Assembly: GCF_024714495.1 (NCBI RefSeq)
Contig: NZ_JAMZMJ010000004.1
Location: forward strand, 372,001-436,000
Length of the DNA stretch: 64,000 nucleotides
Origin: Marinoscillum pacificum
GTDB lineage: Bacteria > Bacteroidota > Bacteroidia > Cytophagales > Cyclobacteriaceae
Direction of reading: 5' to 3'
Part shown: positions 22,062-29,874 of the stretch, in pieces
Numbering within the stretch: the first letter of the stretch is position 1
How the letters are laid out: every line of letters starts with the position of its first letter
The notes under the pieces: generated by a model
What the model was told of the DNA's origin: nothing
The model's input: the letters and a program-made list of their open reading frames with translations, nothing else
Database searches by the model: none
Program-made: the position numbers and the translations under genes

Positions 22062-23855
22062 GTGTCCACAATCAGTAAGAAATTTTCACATTACCTCATG
22101 CGCTTTTTGGTGTGGCGTCTCAAGCACATCAGCGACAACAACTTCCTACTGATAGTTGCCGGAGTGATAGGCCTCACCGCGGGCCTTGCTGCAGTTACTC
22201 TCAAAACCACAGTACATTACGTTCAGCATCTGCTTCAGCGTAACCTGGACCTCACCAAAATCAACTACTTATATATAGTTTATCCTGCGGTTGGGATTAT
22301 TCTTACCATTTTGTTACGCAGATTGGTACTAAAAGATACTCCTGGACATGGAATCACCCGGATTCTCCGGGCCATTTCCAAAAATTCCAGCCGGATTAGA
22401 AAGCGCTACATGTTTTCTAACATGGTCAAAAGTGCAATTACAGTTGGTTTCGGTGGATCTGTTGGACTAGAGGCACCTATTGTGGTAACTGGGTCTGCTA
22501 TAGGCTCCAACTTTGGGCAATTTGTCCACCTAGATTATAAAAAGAGAACCTTACTTATAGGTTGTGGAGCTGCCGGAGCTATTTCAGCCATCTTTAACTC
22601 ACCTATCGCAGGGGTAATCTTCGCAATAGAGGTAATCCTGACAGAAGTCAAGATCAGCAAGTTCATTCCTATACTTATCGCATCTGTAAGTGGACAATTA
22701 ATCTCCATTATTCTATTAGGTGAAGATGTGCTTTTCTCGTTTAAAATTGTAGATAGCTTCGAAGCATCCGATACAGGCTACTACATTTTATTAGGTGTTA
22801 TTTCAGGACTGGCTTCACTCTATTTTACTAGAGTAAATTATATCACAGAAGACTTCATCGAAGGCATAAACAATGCCTATGCTAGAGCAGCCTTAGGTGG
22901 CCTGGCACTAGCACTGATCATTTTCGTATTCCCACCAATCTATGGTGAAGGCTATGACTCCATCTTATCTTTGTTAAAAGGCAATCACGAGCGCTTTTTC
23001 AGCGGTAGCTTTTTTTACTCCTTGGCTGATCAAGATCTGGTCATCATAGGTGTTCTTTTCTTAATTACCCTGGTGAAACCCTTTGCTACAGCATTAACAA
23101 TTGGCTCAGGTGGTAGTGGGGGAGTTTTCGGCCCATCATTATTTATGGGTGGAGTTGTTGGATTCTTGTTTACCAAAGTAGTTAATGTCATTCATCCATC
23201 GGGCGCTATCAGCTCAAGCAACTTTACCCTGGTAGGAATGTGTGGTGTGATGAGTGGTGTTCTTCATGCTCCACTCACAGCTATATTCCTTATCGCGGAA
23301 ATCACTGGTGGATATATGTTGTTTGTTCCGTTGATGATAGTCTCTGCTATCAGCTTTACGACGATCTCCTATTTTGAAAAACACAGTATCTACACCAAAC
23401 AATTGATTGAGAAAGGTGACCTGATCCAATATGATAGAGATCGAATTGTACTGAGTTTAATAGACCTCAAAAAGATCATCGAAAAAGACCTACTTTCTAT
23501 TCACCCGAATGCTCCGCTGAAGGACCTGGTAGATCTGGTAAAGATTAGCAAACGAAATATATTCCCAGTAATCAATGAAGCCGGTGAACTGGAAGGAATT
23601 GTGACCCTGGATGACATCAGAGAGATCATGTTTGATCGAGAAAAACAGAATGCACTGATAGTCAAGACCATAATGCAGAAACCACCTGCACAAGTTAGCC
23701 CTCAGGAAAAAATGCAATCTGTGATGAATAAATTTGAGTTAACACAAGCATGGAATCTACCAGTGATAGACGAGGGTAGGTACATCGGTTTTGTCTCAAA
23801 GTCCCGTATATTCAATGCATACAGAAAGAAACTGATACGTCAAACGAAGGAATAA
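22062..23855 (+). CDS. ClC chloride channel/transporter with CBS pair
   Basis: A 597-residue inner-membrane ClC protein. Selectivity-filter motifs appear in order: GSVGLEAP, GAAGAISAIFNSPIAG and GSGGSGGVFGPSLFMGG. The C-terminus carries two CBS domains (about 460-590). The glutamate of GxEAP, the gating and proton-coupling Glu, is present, which suits either a channel or a Cl-/H+ exchanger. The start is GTG at 22062 (no in-frame ATG upstream); ATG at 22098 is the alternative. Confidence 0.92.
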   Translation: MSTISKKFSHYLMRFLVWRLKHISDNNFLLIVAGVIGLTAGLAAVTLKTTVHYVQHLLQRNLDLTKINYLYIVYPAVGIILTILLRRLVLKDTPGHGITRILRAISKNSSRIRKRYMFSNMVKSAITVGFGGSVGLEAPIVVTGSAIGSNFGQFVHLDYKKRTLLIGCGAAGAISAIFNSPIAGVIFAIEVILTEVKISKFIPILIASVSGQLISIILLGEDVLFSFKIVDSFEASDTGYYILLGVISGLASLYFTRVNYITEDFIEGINNAYARAALGGLALALIIFVFPPIYGEGYDSILSLLKGNHERFFSGSFFYSLADQDLVIIGVLFLITLVKPFATALTIGSGGSGGVFGPSLFMGGVVGFLFTKVVNVIHPSGAISSSNFTLVGMCGVMSGVLHAPLTAIFLIAEITGGYMLFVPLMIVSAISFTTISYFEKHSIYTKQLIEKGDLIQYDRDRIVLSLIDLKKIIEKDLLSIHPNAPLKDLVDLVKISKRNIFPVINEAGELEGIVTLDDIREIMFDREKQNALIVKTIMQKPPAQVSPQEKMQSVMNKFELTQAWNLPVIDEGRYIGFVSKSRIFNAYRKKLIRQTKE

Positions 23856-24219
23856 TCGTCATTCCAACGCGTGAGAGCTGTTTTTCCACATTTTATGGCT
23901 TAAAATTTTCGAAATTGAGATATCCACATCGACTTGATTGAGCAACAGCTATGTATCTTCTTGTTTTTCAGATACTTATAAGTGCATTTTAGAGGTATGT
24001 GGATAACGTGCATAAAATGTGAATAAATAATTTTTTGTGGAATTGTACTCAAAACCTAGTTTTTGTAAGTTCCCATTGGAAAAGTGTCATAGGTGATTTG
24101 CTTATAAATTATGAAGCAACATGGGAAATTACCTATGCAGTACAATTCATGTTATGGATTTATTAACTGTAAACCATCACAAACAACCATTTTAAAGCGT
24201 GCAATCTTAGAATAGTACA
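23856..24219. other. Candidate chromosomal replication origin (DnaA-box cluster)
   Basis: A 364-bp gene-free region. Exact matches to the DnaA box TTWTnCACA are TTTTCCACA (plus, 23882-23890), TTATCCACA (minus, 23998-24006) and TTATTCACA (minus, 24018-24026); one-mismatch sites are at 23920-23928 and 24007-24015. They are followed by an AT-rich tract (24020-24070) and a 12-bp hairpin (24088-24137). Genes are mainly minus to the left and mainly plus to the right. No dnaA gene is nearby, which is not unusual in Bacteroidota. Confidence 0.5.
24088..24137. repeat. Hairpin with interleaved second stem
   Basis: CATAGGTGATTT pairs with AAATTACCTATG (12 bp, one G-T). TTCCCAT (24070-24076) can pair with ATGGGAA (24121-24127) in the loop side, an order that would form a pseudoknot in RNA or compete as a cruciform in DNA. 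The loop contains a small GCTT/AAGC stem. Confidence 0.5.
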
Positions 24220-24267
24220 ATGAATAAAATATTCCAACTTTTTGAACTGAAATACGTATGTAGTAGC

Positions 24268-24735
24268 ATGCGTCAAATCATAGCGTTTGGAATCATTTTA
24301 TTGTGTCTTGGAGCGAATGCGCAAGAGGTTAAATTGATTTCGGTTGAATCACTTGATAATATGATTGCCGAAAAAGGTGATCAGGTAAAAGTGTATAATT
24401 TTTGGGCTTCATGGTGTGGCCCTTGTGTGAAAGAAATGCCATATTTCGAAGAACTCAATTCTTCAAAAAGCGCCGATGTAGTGTTTATAAGTCTGGACTT
24501 TCCAGAAGACATGGGCAAAGCGCAAAAACTTATTGAAAAGAAGAGTATTCAATCTGATACATATCTTCTCAACTCCACAAATTACGACGAATACATCCCT
24601 AAGATAAGTGAGGCATGGAGTGGTGCAATACCAGCAACACTTTTTGTATCTCCATCGGGTAAAAAATATTTCTACGAAAAAGCATTCGAGAAAAGTGAGC
24701 TCGAACAAGTAGTAAAAAGTTTAGCTTCGAAATGA
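24268..24735 (+). CDS. TlpA/ResA-like thioredoxin-fold protein
   Basis: About 155 residues from the ATG at 24268, which gives the signal peptide MRQIIAFGIILLCLGANAQ; an ATG at 24220 adds 16 residues. The thioredoxin fold carries the active-site motif WASWCGPC, with a later cis-Pro segment (AIPATLFVSP). Probably a periplasmic thiol-disulfide reductase for cytochrome maturation or exported proteins. Overlaps the next gene by four bases (ATGA), so the two are coupled. Confidence 0.87.
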   Translation: MRQIIAFGIILLCLGANAQEVKLISVESLDNMIAEKGDQVKVYNFWASWCGPCVKEMPYFEELNSSKSADVVFISLDFPEDMGKAQKLIEKKSIQSDTYLLNSTNYDEYIPKISEAWSGAIPATLFVSPSGKKYFYEKAFEKSELEQVVKSLASK

Positions 24736-25373
24736 GTGATCTTATGAAAAAAACGATACTTGTAATTACAGGACTATTAGTAACTGTGGCAGTCCTTTTT
24801 GTAAATGCCACTGATGCCAGCGAAAATGGATATGATGTCGGTGACTATGCCGAAGATTTTTCATTGAAAAATATTGATGGTAAAAGTGTCTCTTTATCTG
24901 GCTATACTTCAGCTAAAGGGTTTATTGTGGTATTTACCTGCAATACCTGTCCCTATGCAAAAGCATATGAGCAAAGAGTAATCGATCTTGATAAGAAATA
25001 CGCAGCTAAAGGGTTCCCTGTAATTGCCATCAATCCAAATGACATCAACAAACAACCTGATGATAGTATGGACAAGATGGTGGAGCGAGCAAAAGAAAAA
25101 GGATACACATTCCCTTATTTGCGTGATGATAGCCAGGAAGTGGCCACAGCATATGGAGCTACTAAAACTCCTCACGTATATGTTTTGAACAAAGAAGCAG
25201 CGGGCAAATACAAAATTGAGTACATTGGTGCTATTGATGATAGCCCAAGAGAAGCAGCAGATGCCAGCGAAAAATATGTAGAAGACGCAGTAAATGCGCT
25301 ACTAGCAGGCAAAAAACCTGCGGTAACTAGCAAAAGAGCCATTGGTTGCACCATTAAATGGAAAGATGCTTAA
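24732..25373 (+). CDS. Exported thioredoxin-family (AhpC/TSA-like) protein
   Basis: A 213-residue protein with a signal peptide (from Met5, MKKTILVITGLLVTVAVLF). The redoxin domain has CNTCPYAKAYEQR as active site, a PRX-like family with two Cys in CxxC form, a cis-Pro in TKTPHVYV and the terminal GCTIKW motif of this group. Coupled to the upstream TlpA-like gene by an ATGA overlap; together they look like a periplasmic redox pair. A terminator follows. Confidence 0.85.
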   Translation: MSDLMKKTILVITGLLVTVAVLFVNATDASENGYDVGDYAEDFSLKNIDGKSVSLSGYTSAKGFIVVFTCNTCPYAKAYEQRVIDLDKKYAAKGFPVIAINPNDINKQPDDSMDKMVERAKEKGYTFPYLRDDSQEVATAYGATKTPHVYVLNKEAAGKYKIEYIGAIDDSPREAADASEKYVEDAVNALLAGKKPAVTSKRAIGCTIKWKDA

Positions 25374-25401
25374 TTACCAAAAGATACCAGTTACAGGTAG
25401 A

Positions 25402-25429
25402 GGCAGCTCGTTAGGGGCTGCCTTTTTTT
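25402..25429 (+). terminator. Terminator after the thioredoxin pair
   Basis: GGCAGC/GCTGCC stem with loop TCGTTAGGG and a run of seven T. Confidence 0.88.
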
Positions 25430-25862
25430 ATTTAAAGACTCTCTTATAAATCGGCTTTCGATAAAGAAACTGCCCCATCAATACTGGATACATGATCAGA
25501 TCTGTAAGGAATGTCCCTGTAGAATACTTGATATCATCAATAATTACGGATCCTGTACCTTCTTTTTCCACAACATGTCGATGTGTCCAGGATTTAAGAA
25601 AGAATGGAAGTTTGATTCCCTGGTCTACAAAAAGCCATTCATTTTCAGTTTGGGTATCCTGAGTAATCTCACTAGTCCAGGTCTGCTTGAAAAATATAAA
25701 ATTCAACTGCAACGACACTATGTCGCCTGTTTCACACCCTCCGAACTCCAATAGCCTAACCGGTGGAAAAGGTGGATTAAGAGAAAGAAACAATTTTTCA
25801 GTAAAACCTGATTTGACCCGTTGCAGATCTGAGTTCACTCGAGTCTTTATGGTGATCTTCAT
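25428..25862 (-). CDS. SRPBCC-family ligand-binding protein
   Basis: A 144-residue soluble protein of the START/SRPBCC type (as in cyclase/dehydrase-like proteins): an N-terminal strand (MKITIKTRVNSDLQRV), an amphipathic helix, a series of beta strands (NEWLFVDQGIKLPFFLKSWTHRHVVEKEG) and a long C-terminal helix (TDLIMYPVLMGQFLYRKPIYKRVF). Such folds bind small hydrophobic ligands. The ligand is unknown. Lies 18 bp downstream of the DUF418 gene. Confidence 0.7.
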   Translation of the reverse strand: MKITIKTRVNSDLQRVKSGFTEKLFLSLNPPFPPVRLLEFGGCETGDIVSLQLNFIFFKQTWTSEITQDTQTENEWLFVDQGIKLPFFLKSWTHRHVVEKEGTGSVIIDDIKYSTGTFLTDLIMYPVLMGQFLYRKPIYKRVFK

Positions 25863-25880
25863 GGCTAATAAACCAAATCA

Positions 25881-27125
25881 TCAAGGAGTTGTTTTAGCAG
25901 CCCGATACGTCAATTTTCGCCACACATACTCCAATGGCCCTTGTTTGAAGTACATTGAATACCAGTAAACCACCAGAAGCTGCACAGCCCAGCCACAAAG
26001 TATGACAACCAAGAGTTCTGATCTGGACAATAGATTGAAGTAACCGAAACCATATCCATAAAAGAACAAAACTCCTTGAAGAGTCTGAAAGATGTAAACG
26101 CTCAAAGCCATCTTGCCAACCTTGTTAAGGATTGTCAAAGGCTGATTCAATTTTTGGTAGAACCCATTCAGTAGTAGCACATAGCCAACAGCAAGTATTT
26201 CTTTAGCCAACGTTTCTGTCCATGCTCGCCAATAACTGAGAATTGGCTCATGTGAGTAGAACGTCCAGTGTGCACTACGCAGATAATTAATAAGTAAGCC
26301 GACTGATATGACCACAAGAGTCCATAACCAATACCCCTTGACTGATTGGTAATCTTGGAACACCTGCATTCTCCATAACCAGACTCCGGCCAGCATAAGA
26401 ATTAGCGTTCGGATCAGAATACCGGAATAAAATATCTTCCCAGAATTAAAACCTACATGCTCTAGATTTTCGTCAAAGTTGGACCAATAATCTCCAAGTC
26501 TAGGATTATCATCATCATACGATTCTTGCTCAGGCTGACTTGTTACTCTCTCCCAGGATTCAATACTTTTATTTTGCTCAGCACTTCGATCTACAGAAGT
26601 TACCGCAATAGCTTCTTGGAAGTCTTCAAATTTGGACTGACGACTATCTACACGCTGATAGTCATTGTAAAACAAAACTAGTGACAAGGCCAGAATAGAA
26701 AATAGAATCCCTTTCTGAGAAAACGATCGAAAAGGAATCAAAAGAAGTCCGCATATGGCGTAATGATGTAAAATATCTCCTGTCCACAAGAAAATACAGT
26801 GAACCACACCAATAACGAAAAGCCAAAGCAAGCGTCTACCGTAGACGTCCATGGATTGAAGTCCAAGTCCTCTTTTTTCCAAGTTGCCAAGAAATATATC
26901 AAATCCAACCGCAAACAAGAGTGCAAAAATTCCAAAGAATTTACCCTGAAAAAGCCAATACACCCAGAATCTAACTTCATGATCGAGAGACGTCTCAAAC
27001 CCATAGGCTGCTGGCTTAAAGGGAGCTGGATAGCTAAATGACTCCATATTCATAACGAATATGCCCAGAACAGCTATCCCTCTAATAAAATCTAATCCGT
27101 GAATTCTCTCTGAAGAATGATTCAT
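25881..27125 (-). CDS. DUF418 (YeiB-like) membrane protein
   Basis: A 414-residue polytopic membrane protein that starts RIHGLDFIRGIAVLGIFVMNMESF, the hallmark of the DUF418/YeiB group, and ends with the DUF418 segment (PLTILNKVGKMALSVYIFQT...GPLEYVWRKLTY). Around ten membrane segments, with one polar loop (residues 150-215). The family is related to acyltransferase-like membrane proteins and has no firm function. It directly follows the M56-amidase receptor gene with no gap, so co-transcription is likely. Confidence 0.85.
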   Translation of the reverse strand: MNHSSERIHGLDFIRGIAVLGIFVMNMESFSYPAPFKPAAYGFETSLDHEVRFWVYWLFQGKFFGIFALLFAVGFDIFLGNLEKRGLGLQSMDVYGRRLLWLFVIGVVHCIFLWTGDILHHYAICGLLLIPFRSFSQKGILFSILALSLVLFYNDYQRVDSRQSKFEDFQEAIAVTSVDRSAEQNKSIESWERVTSQPEQESYDDDNPRLGDYWSNFDENLEHVGFNSGKIFYSGILIRTLILMLAGVWLWRMQVFQDYQSVKGYWLWTLVVISVGLLINYLRSAHWTFYSHEPILSYWRAWTETLAKEILAVGYVLLLNGFYQKLNQPLTILNKVGKMALSVYIFQTLQGVLFFYGYGFGYFNLLSRSELLVVILCGWAVQLLVVYWYSMYFKQGPLEYVWRKLTYRAAKTTP

Positions 27126-28553
27126 TTACAGAGATGCGATGCGGATTGCTTTGCTCAATCTATCTGCAATATCTTTCTGACCAGACTTGGAAAGCATCCT
27201 TTTCTCCATTTCTGGATTTGAAAAAACACCTAAGATCGCCATAACCGAAGGGCACTTGGCTTCACGCAATACTCGGTAGTTGGAATGACCTACAGATCCA
27301 CAATCTTCATCATCAAATTGCAGCGCCATCACTCTGGCAATACGCTCTGATTGCTCAGCATACGGCATGCCCTCATCATAAATAAACAACTGCAATTCTC
27401 GATCACTATCCATGGTCTCTACATGCAAGGACACATTCAAATCAGCTTGTTCTGTAAGTTTTATTCTTTCCTCAAGAGTCAAATAGGTATCATCTGATCG
27501 AGACATCACCACTTTGATATTAGTGCCTGCAAACTCTTCTTGTAATAGCTTAGCCACACTCAAGACTACATCTTTTTCTTGGTGGCCTTTTTTATTATTG
27601 GTTCCCGGATCCTTTCCACCATGTCCGGCATCAATCACCACAACAAATTCTTTTTCAGGATTCGCCAATCCACTGACCGGTTTTACAACAAATGCTGATA
27701 ACAGCGTCATTGATGCAATTAGAATGGAACTCCATTTGAGTGCTTTTACTGTTCTCGTTGACTCTTTTTTGGTAATCATGTGCAATCTGCTTTTAAGTGA
27801 AACAAAAGAAAAATTACTTGCCAGAGCCAATTGAGGACGGTGGTTTTGGGAGACGCCAACGACCTTGTACAAATAATCTTTAATATCTGAATTGTATCGT
27901 ATTGCTTTTTGGTCCGCTTCAAATTCGTGATTGAGTGATATGGACTTTCTATAGAGATATACCAATGGATTGAACCAATAAGCAATCATTAATAGCTCTG
28001 CTAATAAAATATCAACAGAATGAAACTGTTGAACATGAACCAACTCGTGTGCCAACAAATGCTCATCCTGTTGCTGCTCTTTACTGCATAGGAATACCAT
28101 ATTCCAAAATGAAAATGGCTGGCTCAATCGCTCATTGATAAATATATTTTGCTGATCTGTAGCATTACTTTGAAGCCGGATCTGCCTGATTTTAAGCAAT
28201 CCGTTAATAAAACGAACCAGCATCAATCCAACTCCTACCAGATAAATCATCACTAGAAATAATGTCCAGGAAAAAATCCAGGCAGAATCATTCACATCAA
28301 CTTCTGTTTCCTCAAACGTTGGTACGATAGAAGTTGCTGTTTCCAAAATCTCCAGGCTTCCATGGGATTGTTCATTTTCAATCGATAAGAATTCCACTGG
28401 GATAATGATGAAAGGAATAATCAATGAGATGATGAGTGCTCCAATCAAAAAGAACCTGTTCGCAACAAAGGCTTTTTCTTGTTTGAGGAATATATGATAA
28501 CTGATCAGCCCAAAAGCCAGAAACAGCGATGAAAGAATTAGATATCTAATCAT
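27126..28553 (-). CDS. BlaR1-type M56 receptor fused to a degenerate amidase domain
   Basis: A 475-residue membrane sensor. The N-terminal M56 region has four membrane helices (1-20, 33-52, 92-115, 275-290) and a zinc-protease motif HELVH (169-173) with a downstream Glu (FEAD). After the last helix a periplasmic Amidase_3 domain starts (residue 303, VVVIDAGHGGKDPG). Its zinc ligands look kept (His311, Glu326, His377), but the usual catalytic Glu of the PxVLVExGFxSN motif is Ile440 (PSVMAILGVFSN). It is therefore likely a peptidoglycan-fragment sensor, not an enzyme. It forms a pair with the BlaI-like repressor (4-bp overlap). Confidence 0.87.
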   Translation of the reverse strand: MIRYLILSSLFLAFGLISYHIFLKQEKAFVANRFFLIGALIISLIIPFIIIPVEFLSIENEQSHGSLEILETATSIVPTFEETEVDVNDSAWIFSWTLFLVMIYLVGVGLMLVRFINGLLKIRQIRLQSNATDQQNIFINERLSQPFSFWNMVFLCSKEQQQDEHLLAHELVHVQQFHSVDILLAELLMIAYWFNPLVYLYRKSISLNHEFEADQKAIRYNSDIKDYLYKVVGVSQNHRPQLALASNFSFVSLKSRLHMITKKESTRTVKALKWSSILIASMTLLSAFVVKPVSGLANPEKEFVVVIDAGHGGKDPGTNNKKGHQEKDVVLSVAKLLQEEFAGTNIKVVMSRSDDTYLTLEERIKLTEQADLNVSLHVETMDSDRELQLFIYDEGMPYAEQSERIARVMALQFDDEDCGSVGHSNYRVLREAKCPSVMAILGVFSNPEMEKRMLSKSGQKDIADRLSKAIRIASL

Positions 28554-28927
28554 GACTCTTTGCGCTTTTCTTCTATTTCCTCCTCAATCATGCGTTTGAG
28601 TTCTTCCAACTGGTCTACAGACAGCTCCGTTTTCTTAGCGAAGAATGACCCAAACTGTGCCGCTGAATTATTAAAAAAGTCCTTCATCATGGTCTTTATC
28701 TGGCCTGAGAAATAATCTGTCTTGCGAATTTTGGGGTAGTACTCTCTTACACTTCCACGCTGCGTAAATCCGATATAGTCCTTCTTAATCATTCGAGTAA
28801 CCATAGTAGCCACAGTAGTGTACGCAGGTTTTGGATCTGGAAACTCTTCTACTAAATCCTTCATGTAGGCTGTATCAAGTTTCCACAGATACTTCATGAT
28901 TTGCTCTTCGCTTTGATTGAACTTCAT
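28550..28927 (-). CDS. BlaI/MecI-type repressor
   Basis: A 125-residue winged-helix repressor (FNQSEEQIMKYLWKLDTAYMKDLVEEFPDPKPAYTTVATMVTRMIKKDYI...) with the family's recognition helix and dimer tail. The partner M56 protein would cleave it on signal. The promoter has an exact -7 TACATTTG (28952-28959, minus) buried in the palindrome TACTACA-AA-TGTAGTA, so it represses itself. Overlaps the receptor gene as ATGA. Confidence 0.93.
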   Translation of the reverse strand: MKFNQSEEQIMKYLWKLDTAYMKDLVEEFPDPKPAYTTVATMVTRMIKKDYIGFTQRGSVREYYPKIRKTDYFSGQIKTMMKDFFNNSAAQFGSFFAKKTELSVDQLEELKRMIEEEIEEKRKES

Positions 28928-28946
28928 ACTACAATCATAATAGTGA

Positions 28947-28962
28947 TACTACAAATGTAGTA
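28947..28962. promoter_or_regulatory. BlaI-type operator overlapping the -7 element
   Basis: TACTACA-AA-TGTAGTA, a perfect palindrome with the TACA/TGTA core known for BlaI/MecI operators. A second half site TACTACA lies at 28927-28933 at the start codon. Confidence 0.75.
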
Positions 28963-28977
28963 ATTATATTCAATAAT

Positions 28978-29003
28978 AAAAGGCTCTGATATAGGAGCCT
29001 TTT
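28978..29003 (-). terminator. mscL terminator
   Basis: AAAAGGCTC/GAGCCTTTT stem between the mscL stop and the blaI promoter, followed by a T-rich stretch on the minus strand. Confidence 0.8.
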
Positions 29004-29014
29004 AATTCGAGCTT

Positions 29015-29431
29015 TTATTGCTCTGTTTTACCAGACTGTGTTTTTAATAAATCTCTAATTTCTTCGAGCAATACCTCTTGCTTTGGAGGTGTAGGAATTG
29101 GAGTTGCTTCTTCTTTCTTTCGCTCGTACTTATTATAGGTCTTTATGACCATAAAAATCACAAATGCTGTGATTAAAAAGTCGACTACTCGCTGAATGAA
29201 CAGCCCATAACTTATGGTAACAGCAGCTGCCTCTTCTGTCGCTTCTTTTAAAACATAAGCCAATTCACTAAAATCTACACCCCCTAATATAATCCCAATT
29301 GGAGGCATTAAGATGTCATTCACAAACGAAGTAACAATCGCCTTAAAAGCAGCACCTATGATCACAGCCACAGCTAGATCCAATATGTTGCCCTTCATTA
29401 CGAAGGCTTTAAATTCTTTGAGCATTTTCAT
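29015..29431 (-). CDS. mscL: Large-conductance mechanosensitive channel
   Basis: A 138-residue inner-membrane channel that opens on osmotic downshock. N-terminal helix, TM1 ([33 protein letters not shown]), periplasmic loop, TM2 ([21 protein letters not shown]) and a charged C-terminal helix ([14 protein letters not shown]) are all in place. Full length; own terminator. Confidence 0.96.
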   Translation of the reverse strand: MKMLKEFKAFVMKGNILDLAVAVIIGAAFKAIVTSFVNDILMPPIGIILGGVDFSELAYVLKEATEEAAAVTISYGLFIQRVVDFLITAFVIFMVIKTYNKYERKKEEATPIPTPPKQEVLLEEIRDLLKTQSGKTEQ

Positions 29432-29637
29432 AGAGAGTCTATTTATTGAGTTTGATTAGAATCAATATTGAATTGAACCATCAGAGTTAGGAAAAAGACT
29501 TACGCTCTTTCCATTTTACTAAAAATAAGCATTTGGTCAATTAAATCACATCAAAGCGAAGAGATCCAGCAAATTAACAACGCCTTCAACACGGATATAG
29601 AAATTCAGATGCAACAGAAACAATTAATTTTATTTTA

Positions 29638-29651
29638 TGCAATCGTTTGCA
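29638..29651. promoter_or_regulatory. LacI-family operator 1
   Basis: TGCAATCGTTTGCA has the AAnCGnTT core with TGC/GCA ends typical of LacI/GalR-family operators. It overlaps the likely -33 element of the pectate lyase promoter, a repressor position. Confidence 0.72.
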
Positions 29652-29826
29652 TTTAAAATTATTTCAATTTACTTTAGTAGACTAAGTAGTTAATTGCAAT
29701 TATTCTATAGTGTCCGCAGTGACTCATTGCTTAATCGCATGAGTTCGGGTCTAATTAGTATTTTCACTCTACTCACTCCACCTACCGTGAGCTAAATACT
29801 AAAAGACCTTTTTTAAGAAAATAGTG

Positions 29827-29840
29827 CGCAATCGTTTGCA
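29827..29840. promoter_or_regulatory. LacI-family operator 2
   Basis: CGCAATCGTTTGCA shares 13 of 14 bases with operator 1 and lies 34 bases before the pectate lyase ATG. The regulator itself is not in the window. Confidence 0.7.
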
Positions 29841-29874
29841 CTGAAAATTCAATAAACAAACAATTAAAATCACA

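Larger units (their letters stand above)
29432..29874 (+). other. Promoter region of the pectate lyase gene
   Basis: A gene-free 443-bp stretch. It contains two LacI-type operators (29638 and 29827), a possible promoter TTTG-N20-TACTTTAG at 29647-29678 overlapped by the first operator, and an ACTCAT/ATGAGT inverted repeat near 29720-29745. The long leader between the two operators suggests that looping is possible. Confidence 0.55.

Noticed and set aside
28978-29003. Inverted repeat as an operator of mscL or blaI
   Set aside because: Its stem, T-rich flank and position right after the mscL stop fit a terminator better.
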